Shown here in pieces: positions 55,127-62,809 of a stretch of 64,000 bases of DNA. Under the pieces are notes generated by a model, which searched no databases, was not told the origin of the DNA, and saw only the letters and a list, made by a program, of their open reading frames with translations. This DNA comes from DASRDR01 sp035550795 (GTDB taxonomy: Bacteria > Methylomirabilota > Methylomirabilia > Rokubacteriales > DASRDR01). Each line of letters opens with the position of its first letter. The stretch's first letter is position 1. The translations under genes and the position numbers were made by a program. The stretch is taken from contig DASZOL010000116.1 in the NCBI GenBank assembly GCA_035550795.1, positions 30,423-94,422 of the forward strand. Direction: 5' to 3'.

Positions 55127-55555
55127 CTATCTCGGGAGGAGCACACGGCGGCCGCGCGCCCGCCTCCCCCGGACGACGAACACCTGGCCGTCGGCCGCGA
55201 ACTCGCCGAACGAGGGCCGCTCCCCTCGGCTGAGCGCTCGCAGCGTGGGGCGGCCGAGGTGCGCAAATATGAGGCGCCTGACCCCCACCCGTCTCGCGAT
55301 CCTCGCGACGGTTTGTACGTCCAGGTGCCCGCCGACACCGCCAGCAAACCGGATCGGGCGGGACCACGCAGCGCCTTCCGCGAACATCAAGTCCGCGTCG
55401 CGCGCCCACCGCGGGAACGCGAAGAACTCGGGAGCCCAGACGATCGTCCGGCGGCCAGCTCGGATGCGGTACCCGCAGGTGGGGTGGCTGGTATGGACCA
55501 CCGGCCGGTACTCGACCCACACGCCATCTCTTCGAAAGCTCCCGGCATGCGGCAC
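55127..55555 (-). CDS. Metallo-beta-lactamase-like protein lacking the N-terminal metal motif
   Basis: The 142-residue protein covers only the later half of an MBL fold: VVHTSHPTCGYRIRAG, then DLMFAEGAAW, GGVGGHLDVQTVARIA and LIFAHLGRPT with a likely metal-site His. The HxHxDH motif is absent, and I find none in any frame upstream. It may be a truncated gene or a stand-alone C-terminal domain. The GTG start lacks a strong ribosome site. Confidence 0.5.
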   Translation of the reverse strand: MPHAGSFRRDGVWVEYRPVVHTSHPTCGYRIRAGRRTIVWAPEFFAFPRWARDADLMFAEGAAWSRPIRFAGGVGGHLDVQTVARIARRVGVRRLIFAHLGRPTLRALSRGERPSFGEFAADGQVFVVRGRRARGRRVLLPR

Positions 55556-55633
55556 GAGGCCCTTCCGGGCGGCCGATTTCCGGATCGCCCCGCATCACTC
55601 GCTCGATACGCCGACTCCGCAGGATGAAGTCCG

Positions 55634-56029
55634 GTGACCCCAGAGAAGGATCCGCCCGAGATCCGCCTGAGCACCGAGGGCCTTTACCGAGAGGAGCTCT
55701 TCACGGACCGACAGGTCGGCTCGATCCGCAAGCTTACGCCGGTACGGGCCGATGGGTCCGACGACAGCGGGCGGAAGCTGATCTTCGAAGGCGAGACGAG
55801 CCTGCTGACGTCGGCCGGTACCCTACCGCTCCATTTCGAGATCGAGGCGGACACGCTCGCCGAGGCTCTCGAGAGGTTCTCAAGCACCGCCCAAAGAGCA
55901 CTGACGCGAGCACTTGAGGAGATCGAGGAGCTTCGCCGCGAGGCAGCCTCCTCACTGATCGTGCCCGGCCATGGCAGCCTGAGCATCGGGGACGTCGGGA
56001 GGCCGGGCGGCAACGTCAGAAGGCCCTGA
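55634..56029 (+). CDS. Hypothetical cytoplasmic protein of 131 residues
   Basis: This acidic protein contains LSTEGLYREELFTDRQVGSI, a strand region KLIFEGETSLLTSAGTLPL and a long helix (LAEALERFSSTAQRALTRALEEIEELRRE). The order suggests a small beta-sheet followed by an amphipathic helix. I recognise no family. GTG 55634 follows AGGATGAAG. It lies between the MBL-like gene and the decayed acetyl-CoA synthetase. Confidence 0.5.
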   Translation: MTPEKDPPEIRLSTEGLYREELFTDRQVGSIRKLTPVRADGSDDSGRKLIFEGETSLLTSAGTLPLHFEIEADTLAEALERFSSTAQRALTRALEEIEELRREAASSLIVPGHGSLSIGDVGRPGGNVRRP

Positions 56030-56034
56030 GGGGA

Positions 56035-56400
56035 GACCCCAAAGATGTATTCTGGTGCACAGACTGACCGGGACTTCGTACGGGATCATCGTCCCCCTGA
56101 CCAACGGGGTGACGAGCATCGTCGACGAGGGAGACTTCGAGGTCGCCCGCAGGTACCGCATCCTGGAGAACGAGCGGATCACGGTCTGGTACACCGCACC
56201 CACGGCCATCCGCATGCGGATGGAGGCTGCGACCGACTCGCCCGCGCCCACAAGTTCCCCGCCCTGCGTTTCTTGGTCCAGCGTTGGCAGGGTGGAGGCC
56301 ATCGAGGAGCCCACAGCGGGGGCGCGCTCCGACCGGGGTCGCCTTCCACGTTCCGGGTGCTGGGCCCATGACCGATCGTGATGGCGTCGCTCTCGGCCGA
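56035..56400 (+). pseudogene. acs: Acetyl-CoA synthetase remnant
   Basis: Fragments of the Acs core appear in order but in different frames: DPKDVFWCTD (56035-56064), then TGTSYGIIVPLTNGVTSIVD, YRILENERITVWYTAPTAIR and IRMRMEAA in the next frame. RLARAHKFPALRFL follows in a third frame and SSVGRVEAIEE returns to the second. In intact Acs these blocks are continuous (ADPGWVTGTSYG, ...SLRFLASVGEPLNPEAI). Small deletions and frameshifts plus loss of both ends show an inactive relic. Confidence 0.8.
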
Positions 56401-56494
56401 CCACCACGTCACCGACGGGCACCGCGGCGGGCGGCTCCTGACGTCCGCCGACCGACTGCTGCAGGATCCGGCTGTGGCCCCCCCCGCGGGCAGA

Positions 56495-56730
56495 GCCGAG
56501 CTCCGCGCGATCATCCTCCGCGTTCCGGGAGACATCGGCCCCCGAGGCCGATCTCGAGCGCCTCGGGCCGGGGGAGCTTCCACGAGAAGCTTGCCCTTGA
56601 TTCAAGGGACGTCTTGAACGTCGTGATCGGCCTGCACCGAGCGCTTGGCGTGGATATTCCCGAGGCGGAGTATCCACAGGTACCTAACCCTGGAGGGCTG
56701 CATCGAGCGCATGGCGTCGCTTGCCCGTAA
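56495..56730 (+). pseudogene. Acyl carrier protein remnant
   Basis: Three short frames together spell an acyl carrier protein: ELRAIILRVPGDIGP, EADLERLGPGELPRE, then HEKLALDSRDVLNVVIGLHR and ALGVDIPEAEYPQ, with the end YLTLEGCIERMASLAR in yet another frame. The phosphopantetheine Ser of LDSRD is still visible. At least three frameshifts break it. It directly follows the acs relic and precedes a healthy usp gene. Confidence 0.75.
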
Positions 56731-56753
56731 CCCATCGAACAGGAGAGAGCACG

Positions 56754-57200
56754 ATGAGCCAGTTCCGCCGCATCCTCCACGCCACCGACTTCTCCCCGGC
56801 GTCGCGCCCTGCGTTTCGACGCGCGCTCGACCTCGCGCGGGCGAACCGGGCCGTGCTCACCATCGTCCACGTCTATTCGGCCGTTGTTCCAATGATGGGC
56901 GAGGGATACGCCACGGCGCAGGTGTACGACCAGTGGCTCGCGGATATCCGTGCGGATGCGCAGCGCCAGCTCGATCGCGTCGTGGCCAAGGCCAAGAAGA
57001 GCGGAGTCCGGGCCAAGGGCCTCCTCCTGGAAGGGGTCGCCCATGACCGTATCGTGCGGGCCGCCCGATCCACGCGGGCGGACCTCATCGTGCTCGGCAC
57101 CCATGGCCGCACGGGCCTCGGCCGCGTGTTCCTGGGCAGCGTCGCCGCCCGTGTGGTCACGCTCGCCACTTGTCCGGTCATGACGGTCCGGGCAAAGTAG
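56754..57200 (+). CDS. Universal stress protein, single domain
   Basis: This 148-residue UspA-type protein is complete: RRILHATDFSPASRPAFRRA at the start, and the ATP motif VLGTHGRTGLGRVFLGSVAA near the end with ATCPVMTV. ATG 56754 has AGGAGAG just upstream. The two decayed genes before it suggest it was once part of an acs-acp-usp operon. I found no sigma-54 type site at proper spacing upstream; a near-match (TGGCGT-N3-TTGC) is misspaced. Confidence 0.9.
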   Translation: MSQFRRILHATDFSPASRPAFRRALDLARANRAVLTIVHVYSAVVPMMGEGYATAQVYDQWLADIRADAQRQLDRVVAKAKKSGVRAKGLLLEGVAHDRIVRAARSTRADLIVLGTHGRTGLGRVFLGSVAARVVTLATCPVMTVRAK

Positions 57201-57272
57201 GTCGCCCCGACGACGCCGGTCGACTCACCTGACAGCGGGGGCTCACGAAGCTGCGCGACGCGGGAGAACGCC

Positions 57273-57740
57273 ATGCAGGTCAAGGACATCATGACCCGGA
57301 ACCCGACCACGATCGATCCGGAGGCGCCGCTCGCCACGGCGATGGCTGTCATGAAGAGGGAGGGAATCCGCCATCTGCCGGTCACCGACGATGCCGGGCG
57401 GCTGTTCGGCATCATCACCGATCGGGATCTCCGCAGCGCGGCCTTCGCGCCCGCGCTGATGGAGCACCTCTCAGCAGGCGCCCAGCGGCGCGCGCGCGCC
57501 GTGGGCCAGACCCTGGAGGAGCTCCGCGTACGCGATGCGATGACCTGGGACGTCGTGACCACGCATCCCGAGGTCGCCCTCGGGCACGCGGCGCGCGTGC
57601 TGTTCTTCGGTCGCTTCGGCAGTCTCCCGGTGCTCGACGGCACGAAGCTGGTAGGTGTCCTCACCGAGCGGGATCTGCTGAGAGCCCTGTCCATCCTGAT
57701 GCCCGACACGCCCGTCGACATCGAGGGCTTCCTCTGGTAG
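57273..57740 (+). CDS. Two-CBS-domain protein
   Basis: This 155-residue protein has two CBS domains: QVKDIMTRNPTTIDPEAPLA with FGIITDRDLRSAAFAPALM, and VRDAMTWDVVTTHPEVALG with VGVLTERDLLRALS. The sequence layout parallels the CBS gene at 49456, indicating duplication within this stress island. CBS domains sense adenylate charge. ATG 57273 has GGGAG. The gene lies between a usp and a micro-ORF and probably shares their transcript. Confidence 0.88.
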   Translation: MQVKDIMTRNPTTIDPEAPLATAMAVMKREGIRHLPVTDDAGRLFGIITDRDLRSAAFAPALMEHLSAGAQRRARAVGQTLEELRVRDAMTWDVVTTHPEVALGHAARVLFFGRFGSLPVLDGTKLVGVLTERDLLRALSILMPDTPVDIEGFLW

Positions 57741-57787
57741 CAGGGCCGCTTCGGATGGACCGTTAGAACCGTCCACGCGGAGGAGAC

Positions 57788-57874
57788 ATGGAAGCGCTCT
57801 GGATCGTCGCCGCCCTGGCCGCGTACGTCCTCATGATGCGCTGGATCCTGCCGCGCCTTGGCGTGCCGACCTGA
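57788..57874 (+). CDS. 28-residue single-span membrane micro-protein
   Basis: ATG 57788 has a strong, well-spaced GGAGGAGAC. The peptide starts MEALWIVAALAAYVLMMRWI and then LPRLGVPT: one hydrophobic helix with a basic C-terminal end. It starts 47 bases after the CBS gene. The ribosome site is the main evidence that it is made. It resembles in design, not sequence, the micro-ORF at 60584. Confidence 0.55.
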   Translation: MEALWIVAALAAYVLMMRWILPRLGVPT

Positions 57875-58211
57875 ATGGCCCGCCGGGCCGAGGATCGGCC
57901 CGATGAGCGGCTGCCCGGCGCCCAGCGGCGCGGCGCAGGGAACGGCCATCCCAGCTGAGGTCGATCGCGCTCCCAGGCACTGCGGCTGAGCGGACGCTTG
58001 GGCCCGACCAGGCGGCGCGACCCGGCCCCACCGCCGGCGCGGTGCGGCGGCTAGGGGCGCGGAGGCGCCCTGCCGCCGAAGGGAGGCGCCGCTCGCGAGG
58101 CTTGGCCCGGCGACGTCCCCCGGCCGACCGCCAGCGAGCGTGTCGCCCTCGGCGATCGCCCGCCCGCGCGAGTCCGCGCGGGCCCAGCACCCGGTCTCAG
58201 GAGGAGGCGAG
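57875..58211. other. 337-base leader region before tdh
   Basis: No gene is seen. A hairpin CCCGCGCG/CGCGCGGG (58163-58182, loop AGTC) lies about 20 bases before the GGAGGAGG site of tdh. A weaker imperfect hairpin near 58053-58070 may end the upstream transcript. A sigma-54-like GGCAC-N5 at about 57980 lacks the -12 GC and was not accepted. Confidence 0.45.
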
Positions 58212-59237
58212 ATGACACGCAGGCCCATGGTGCTCGTGACCGGGGGGAGCGGGGAGATGGCGTACGGCCTCATCCACCGCTTCGCCGAGACCCGGACCGT
58301 CGACGTCCTGGCCCTGGACGTGCGCCCGCTCGACCCCGAGCTGGCGCGTCGCTGCGCCGTCAGCCTCACGGGCGACATCCGCGATCGCCGTCTCCTCGAG
58401 CGGCTTCGCAGCGAGTTCGAGATCCACGCGATCTACCATCTCGCCGCGATCCTCTCGACGCGGGCAGAGTTCGTCCCCGAGACCGCTCATGAGGTCAACG
58501 TCGGGGGCACGCTGAATCTGCTGCAGCTGGCCGTCGAGGAGGCGCGGTGGCACGGTCACCGCGTCCGGTTCCTCTTCCCCAGCTCGGTCGCGGTGTACGG
58601 ACTGCCCGACGTCGAAGCGAAGAAGAAGGCCGGACCCGTCGCGGAGGATGCCTGGACCCTTCCCATCACCATGTACGGGTGCAACAAGCTCTACGGCGAG
58701 CACCTGGGGCGCTACTACAGCCGGCACTACGGGCAGCTCGCCGCCGAGGCGGAGAGCCGCGCCGTCGACTTCCGTGCAATCCGGTTCCCTGGGCTCATCT
58801 CGGCGTTCACGACGCCCAGTGGGGGGACGAGTGACTACGCGCCCGAGATGATTCACGCCGCCGCCCAGGGACGGCCGTACGCGTGCTTCGTCCGGGAGGA
58901 CACGCGGATCCCGTTCATGGCGATGCCCGACGCCGTGGACGCGCTCGTCGCGCTCGCCGACGCGCCGGCCGAGCGGCTGGCCAGCCCCGTTTACAACGTC
59001 ACCGCATTCAACCCGAGCGCGGGCGAGCTGGCCGACCTCGTTCGCTCCGCCTTCCCGGGCGCGATCATCACGTTCTCGCCCGACCGGCGCCGCCAGCGGA
59101 TCGTCGATTCCTGGCCCGAGGAGATGGACGACACCCGGGCGCGGCACGACTGGGGGTTCCGCCCCAGGTACGACCTCGATCGCGCGCTGCGCGAGTACCT
59201 CGTGCCGAACATCCAGCAGCGCTACGGGAGAGCATGA
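58212..59237 (+). CDS. tdh: L-threonine 3-dehydrogenase (SDR/epimerase type)
   Basis: This 341-residue extended SDR enzyme has NAD-binding VTGGSGEMAYGL (residues 9-20), catalytic Ser124/125 (FPSSVAVYG), and Tyr155-x3-Lys159 (MYGCNKLYGE). The pattern IRFPGLIS and the position directly before kbl identify it as the GalE-like Tdh that oxidises threonine to 2-amino-3-oxobutyrate. ATG 58212 has AGGAGGCGAG. The next gene starts 1 base after its stop. Confidence 0.88.
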   Translation: MTRRPMVLVTGGSGEMAYGLIHRFAETRTVDVLALDVRPLDPELARRCAVSLTGDIRDRRLLERLRSEFEIHAIYHLAAILSTRAEFVPETAHEVNVGGTLNLLQLAVEEARWHGHRVRFLFPSSVAVYGLPDVEAKKKAGPVAEDAWTLPITMYGCNKLYGEHLGRYYSRHYGQLAAEAESRAVDFRAIRFPGLISAFTTPSGGTSDYAPEMIHAAAQGRPYACFVREDTRIPFMAMPDAVDALVALADAPAERLASPVYNVTAFNPSAGELADLVRSAFPGAIITFSPDRRRQRIVDSWPEEMDDTRARHDWGFRPRYDLDRALREYLVPNIQQRYGRA

Positions 59238-59238
59238 C

Positions 59239-60423
59239 GTGGACGGCACAACGCGACAGCGGTTCCAGGCCGAGCTCGACGAGATCGAGGCCGCCGGACT
59301 CACCAAGCAGGAGCGCGTGATCGAGAGTCCCCAGGGCCCGGCGATCGCGGTCGGCGGCCGGACTCTCCTCAACTTCTGCGCGAACAACTACCTCGGGCTT
59401 GCCGACGATCCCCGCCTTGTCCGGGCCGCCCGGGAAGGGCTGGAGCAGTGGGGCCTCGGCCTCTCGAGCGTCCGCTTCATCTGCGGCACCCAGACGATCC
59501 ACAAGGAGCTCGAGACGGCGATCACGCGCTTCCTCGGAGCGGAAGACACGATCCTCTACACGTCCTGCTTCGATGCCAACGGCGGCCTGTTCGAGACGAT
59601 CCTCGACGAGCGGGACGCGGTGATCTCGGACACCCTGAACCATGCCTCCATCATCGACGGTATCCGCCTGTCGAAGGCCCAGCGGCACCGGTACGCCCAC
59701 GGCGAGATGGGGGAGCTCGATCGGCTGCTGCGAGAGACGGCCGGAGCGCGGACGCGGCTCATCGCGACCGACGGCGTCTTCTCCATGGACGGCGACGTCG
59801 CGCCGCTGCGCGAGATCTGCGACCTCGCTGACCGGCACCACGCGCTGGTCATGGTGGACGACAGCCACGCCACCGGCTTCTTCGGGCCGACCGGGCGAGG
59901 CACGCCCGAGCACTGCGGAGTCGCCGGGCGCGTCGATGTCGTGACGTCCACCCTTGGCAAGGCCCTGGGCGGCGCCAGCGGGGGATTCACGACCGGCCGA
60001 AGAGAGATCGTCTCCCTCTTGCGACAGCGGTCGCGGCCCTATCTCTTCTCCAACACGCTCGCGCCCGCCATCGTGTGCGCCTCCCTTGCCTGCCTGTCTG
60101 TGCTGTCCCAGACCACCGAGCGCCGCGACCGGCTCGCCGCCAACACCCGCTGGTTCCGCGAGGCGATGATCGGGGCGGGCTTCCGGATCCGCCCGGGGGA
60201 GCACCCGATCGTCCCGATCATGCTCGGCGACGCCCGGCTGGCCCGCGCCGTGGCGGCCGACCTCTTCGACGAGGGGATCTACGTCGTCGGCTTCTGGTTC
60301 CCGGTGGTCCCGAGAGACCAGGCCCGAATCCGCGTCCAGGTCAGCGCGGCCCACTCGCAGGAGCACCTCGAGCGCGCCGTGGCCGCGTTCACGAAGGTGG
60401 GCCGGGTCCACGGGGTGGTCTGA
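59239..60423 (+). CDS. kbl: Glycine C-acetyltransferase (2-amino-3-ketobutyrate CoA ligase)
   Basis: This 394-residue PLP enzyme of the alpha-oxoamine synthase family has Lys241 in TSTLGKALGGASGG binding PLP, with DDSHATG (207-213) and NNYLGLADDP upstream. It splits 2-amino-3-oxobutyrate with CoA to glycine and acetyl-CoA. It starts with GTG 1 base after tdh, so the two form the threonine-to-glycine pathway and provide acetyl-CoA plus NADH. Confidence 0.93.
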   Translation: MDGTTRQRFQAELDEIEAAGLTKQERVIESPQGPAIAVGGRTLLNFCANNYLGLADDPRLVRAAREGLEQWGLGLSSVRFICGTQTIHKELETAITRFLGAEDTILYTSCFDANGGLFETILDERDAVISDTLNHASIIDGIRLSKAQRHRYAHGEMGELDRLLRETAGARTRLIATDGVFSMDGDVAPLREICDLADRHHALVMVDDSHATGFFGPTGRGTPEHCGVAGRVDVVTSTLGKALGGASGGFTTGRREIVSLLRQRSRPYLFSNTLAPAIVCASLACLSVLSQTTERRDRLAANTRWFREAMIGAGFRIRPGEHPIVPIMLGDARLARAVAADLFDEGIYVVGFWFPVVPRDQARIRVQVSAAHSQEHLERAVAAFTKVGRVHGVV

Positions 60424-60518
60424 GAGGCGTGGGCGCGGCCCGCCCCACCTGAGGCGACGGCAGGACACCACGTGGAGCGGTCCAGGCAGCCTGCCGCCTG
60501 CAATCCCGGGTTCCGAGC

Positions 60519-60534
60519 TGGCACCCGCGATGCA
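60519..60534 (+). promoter_or_regulatory. Possible sigma-54 type promoter before a micro-ORF
   Basis: The site TGGCAC-CCGCG-ATGCA has GG-N10-GC spacing but A instead of T at the first base of the -12 block. Predicted start is near 60545, 39 bases before the micro-ORF GTG. Confidence 0.5.
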
Positions 60535-60583
60535 CGCCAACACCAGGAGGGCTGCTGCGCGGCGCAGAGCAAGGAGGACGCAC

Positions 60584-60676
60584 GTGGTCGAAGCCATTCA
60601 GGACCAGTGGGCCATCGTGGCCGCCGTCGTCGTGCTTGTCATCGCCGCGATCGTCTGGGTCTATGCCAGGCGGTAA
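60584..60676 (+). CDS. 30-residue single-span membrane micro-protein
   Basis: GTG 60584 has an ideal AAGGAGGA 5 bases upstream. The peptide begins VVEAIQDQWAIVAAVVVLVI and ends AAIVWVYARR: an acidic N-terminus, one TM and a basic tail, expected orientation N-out. It is preceded by a sigma-54 type site. Tiny inner-membrane proteins of this form often modulate transporters or respiratory enzymes; the target here is unknown. Confidence 0.55.
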   Translation: MVEAIQDQWAIVAAVVVLVIAAIVWVYARR

Positions 60677-60902
60677 GCGGCGGCCTCCCCCCACTGCGAC
60701 TTCCAGCTCGAGCTGGCCAGCGTCCTCAAGGTGGGCCATCCCCACGGGCCCATCCCTGAACCCCACGGATCGGCGGCTCGCGGTGATGGTGCCCGACCGT
60801 CCCGTCGACGCCATTGACATGGAGGCCCCATCCCGCCCGGCCCGCGCCGACGCGGGCGCGGCGCGCGCGGCTCAGGGCGCGGACGCCTCCGTGCGAGACG
60901 GC

Positions 60903-61862
60903 ATGAACAGCTCGGCCGTCGGAACCGTGCGCCGGGGAGAGCTCGAATCGCGCAGCGTGAACCAGCAGGTCGCCGACAAGCTGCGACACGCCGCTGACCT
61001 CCTCGCCCAGCAGGGGGCCAATCCGTTCCGCGTCTCCGCCTATCGGCGAGCGGCCGACGCCATCGCAGACCAGAGCTGGAATCTCCGGGAGATCCTTGAC
61101 CGAGAGGGGCCGGATGGGCTGGTCGCGCTCCCTCGCATCGGGCGGGGCATCGCGGCGGCGATCGTCGAGATGCTGCGGACCGGCCGCTGGAGCCAGCTGG
61201 ATCGGCTGCGGGGCACGCTCGATCCGGTACGCGTCTTGCAGACGGTTCCGGGCATCGGACCCGCACTCGCCCGGCGCATCCACGACACCCTCGGCATCGA
61301 CACGCTCGAGGCTCTCGAGATCGCGGCGCATGACGGGCGCCTCGAGGCGGTGCCGGGCATCGGTCCCCGCCGGGCCGCCACCGTCCGTGGGGCGCTGCAG
61401 GAACTGCTCGGCTCGACCCCGGCGATCCGCCGCGTCTCGGGCGGCCCGGCGGTCGCGGCGGTGCTCGACGTCGATCGCGAGTACCGGGAGAAGGCGACGG
61501 CGCGTCCGCTGCGGACGATCGCGCCCCGACGCTTCAACCCCGAAGGGAAGGCCTGGCTCCCCGTGCTCCACACGCGTCGTGGACGGTGGCACTTCACCGC
61601 GCTCTACTCGAATACCGCGCGCGCCCATGAGCTGGGCCGGACCCGGGACTGGGTGGTGGTCTACTTCTACGACGACGATCACCGGGAAGGACAGCACACC
61701 ATCGTCACGGAGACGCAGGGTCCGCTCGCGGGTCAGCGCGTCGTGCGGGGTCGTGAAGCAGAATGCCATGCGCTCCATTCCAGGCCTCCCCGGCACACCA
61801 CGGTTCGACCATGTCGACGTCGGCCGGGCGAGGCCCTGGTGGGACGCGTCGTGCGGCCGTGA
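60903..61862 (+). CDS. Helix-hairpin-helix protein related to PolX N-terminal domain
   Basis: This protein of about 319 residues has a DNA polymerase X/PolX-like N-terminus: SVNQQVADKLRHAADLLAQQ, FRVSAYRRAADAIAD and the HhH loop VALPRIGRGIAAAI. A second and third HhH follow (VPGIGPALARRIHD, VPGIGPRRAATVRG). There is no polymerase Asp triad or PHP domain. The C-terminal part (WHFTALYSNTARAHELGRTR, DWVVVYFYDDDH) is a conserved unnamed region. A DNA-binding or repair role is inferred. The start is uncertain (ATG 60903 or 60786), and the Arg-rich tail after about residue 275 may be an unusual extension. Confidence 0.72.
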   Translation: MNSSAVGTVRRGELESRSVNQQVADKLRHAADLLAQQGANPFRVSAYRRAADAIADQSWNLREILDREGPDGLVALPRIGRGIAAAIVEMLRTGRWSQLDRLRGTLDPVRVLQTVPGIGPALARRIHDTLGIDTLEALEIAAHDGRLEAVPGIGPRRAATVRGALQELLGSTPAIRRVSGGPAVAAVLDVDREYREKATARPLRTIAPRRFNPEGKAWLPVLHTRRGRWHFTALYSNTARAHELGRTRDWVVVYFYDDDHREGQHTIVTETQGPLAGQRVVRGREAECHALHSRPPRHTTVRPCRRRPGEALVGRVVRP

Positions 61863-61996
61863 CCGCGCGAGCTGCCCGGACCGGTCCGGCGGCCCCCGGA
61901 GCCCGGCGGGCGGCCTCGCGGCGGGGGCGATCCGACCACGGCTCCGGTCGGTCGTACGAGCCAACTCCTGATCCGAAGCCCCCGACGGCCGGCGCC

Positions 61997-62127
61997 GTGA
62001 GCCTGTGGCTTGACACCCGCGAGGACGTCTTCTCGGACTTCGATCCCCCCCTTTTGCTGAGCGCGCGCTGTCCGGGGACTACGCCGAGGACGAGCCGGTC
62101 AGGGCCTCCGGGTCCGAGCGCGTCTAG
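61997..62127 (+). pseudogene. Short gene apparently broken by a missing C in a C-run
   Basis: GTG 61997 begins VSLWLDTREDVFSDFDP; after seven Cs (62045-62051) the frame changes, and the continuation AERALSGDYAEDEPVRASGS ending at TAG 62125 is found in another frame. With eight Cs the reading frame would be continuous (about 43 residues). It may be a recent frameshift, a phase-variable tract or an assembly error. The family is not recognised. The flanking 61863-61996 and 62128-62222 show no gene. Confidence 0.45.
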
Positions 62128-62222
62128 GCCCGGGTGTGGTGCGCACGCCCCGACGGGGCAGTGACGCCCCATGCCGGGGCGCGTGCGGCGCGCCGGCTCG
62201 CGCGACGCGCGGGGTGCCCTCG

Positions 62223-62238
62223 TGGCATCGCGGTTGCA
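62223..62238 (+). promoter_or_regulatory. Sigma-54 type -24/-12 promoter for usp-ppsA
   Basis: The site TGGCAT-CGCGG-TTGCA has GG-N10-GC exact. Predicted start is near 62249, leaving a leader of about 19 bases with the GGGGAGG site. Confidence 0.7.
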
Positions 62239-62267
62239 CCCGTCCCTCGAGGGGAGGCTGACTCGCG

Positions 62268-62759
62268 ATGAAGATCGTCCACCCGACCGACTTCTCTCCG
62301 TGCGCCGAGAATGCGCGGGCGCTCGCGCTCCGGCTCGCCCGTGCCCTGGGCGCGGAGCTGATCCTGCTCCACGTCGCCGTGGACACGCCTCCGTTCCGCG
62401 AGGGCCTGATGCGGGCAGGCGAGCTGGAGCGCCTGTTCGAAGAACAGCGCACATGGGCGAAGGAGGCGCTGGAGGAGCGGGCGGCGGAGTGTCGGGGTCA
62501 AGGCGTTCCCACGCTCGCCCGCGTCATAGGTGGCGCCCCCCATAAGGCAATCGTGGACACCGCGAAGCAGGAGAGCGCCGCGTTCATCGTCATGGGTACG
62601 CACGGCCGCGGCGCTCTCGAGCGCTTTTTCCTCGGCAGCGTGGCGGACCGGATCATCCGGGCCGCCCCATGCGCGGTAGTCACGACGCGCGAGAGCGACG
62701 GAGCGGCGGAGTCGTCCCCGGCCGCGGCATCGCCCGCGACGGGGAAGCCCGGTTCGTGA
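62268..62759 (+). CDS. Universal stress protein, single domain
   Basis: This 163-residue UspA domain protein has MKIVHPTDFSPCAENARALA at the start and the ATP motif VMGTHGRGALERFFLGSVAD near the end with APCAVVTT. A short Ala/Pro/Ser-rich tail follows. ATG 62268 has GGGGAGG. Its stop lies 50 bases before the ppsA start, so stress protein and PEP synthase are probably one transcript from the sigma-54 type promoter. Confidence 0.9.
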   Translation: MKIVHPTDFSPCAENARALALRLARALGAELILLHVAVDTPPFREGLMRAGELERLFEEQRTWAKEALEERAAECRGQGVPTLARVIGGAPHKAIVDTAKQESAAFIVMGTHGRGALERFFLGSVADRIIRAAPCAVVTTRESDGAAESSPAAASPATGKPGS

Positions 62760-62809
62760 GCGCGCCACCGCACGGGGATCGGCTTGCGCCGCACCGGAAG
62801 GCCTCCGCC

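Noticed and set aside
56712..56726. TGGCGT-N3-TTGC upstream of usp at 56754
   Set aside because: The GG to GC spacing is 8 rather than 10 bases, which sigma-54 does not tolerate.
57974..57990. GGCAC-TGCGG-CTGAG upstream of tdh
   Set aside because: The invariant -12 GC is missing.
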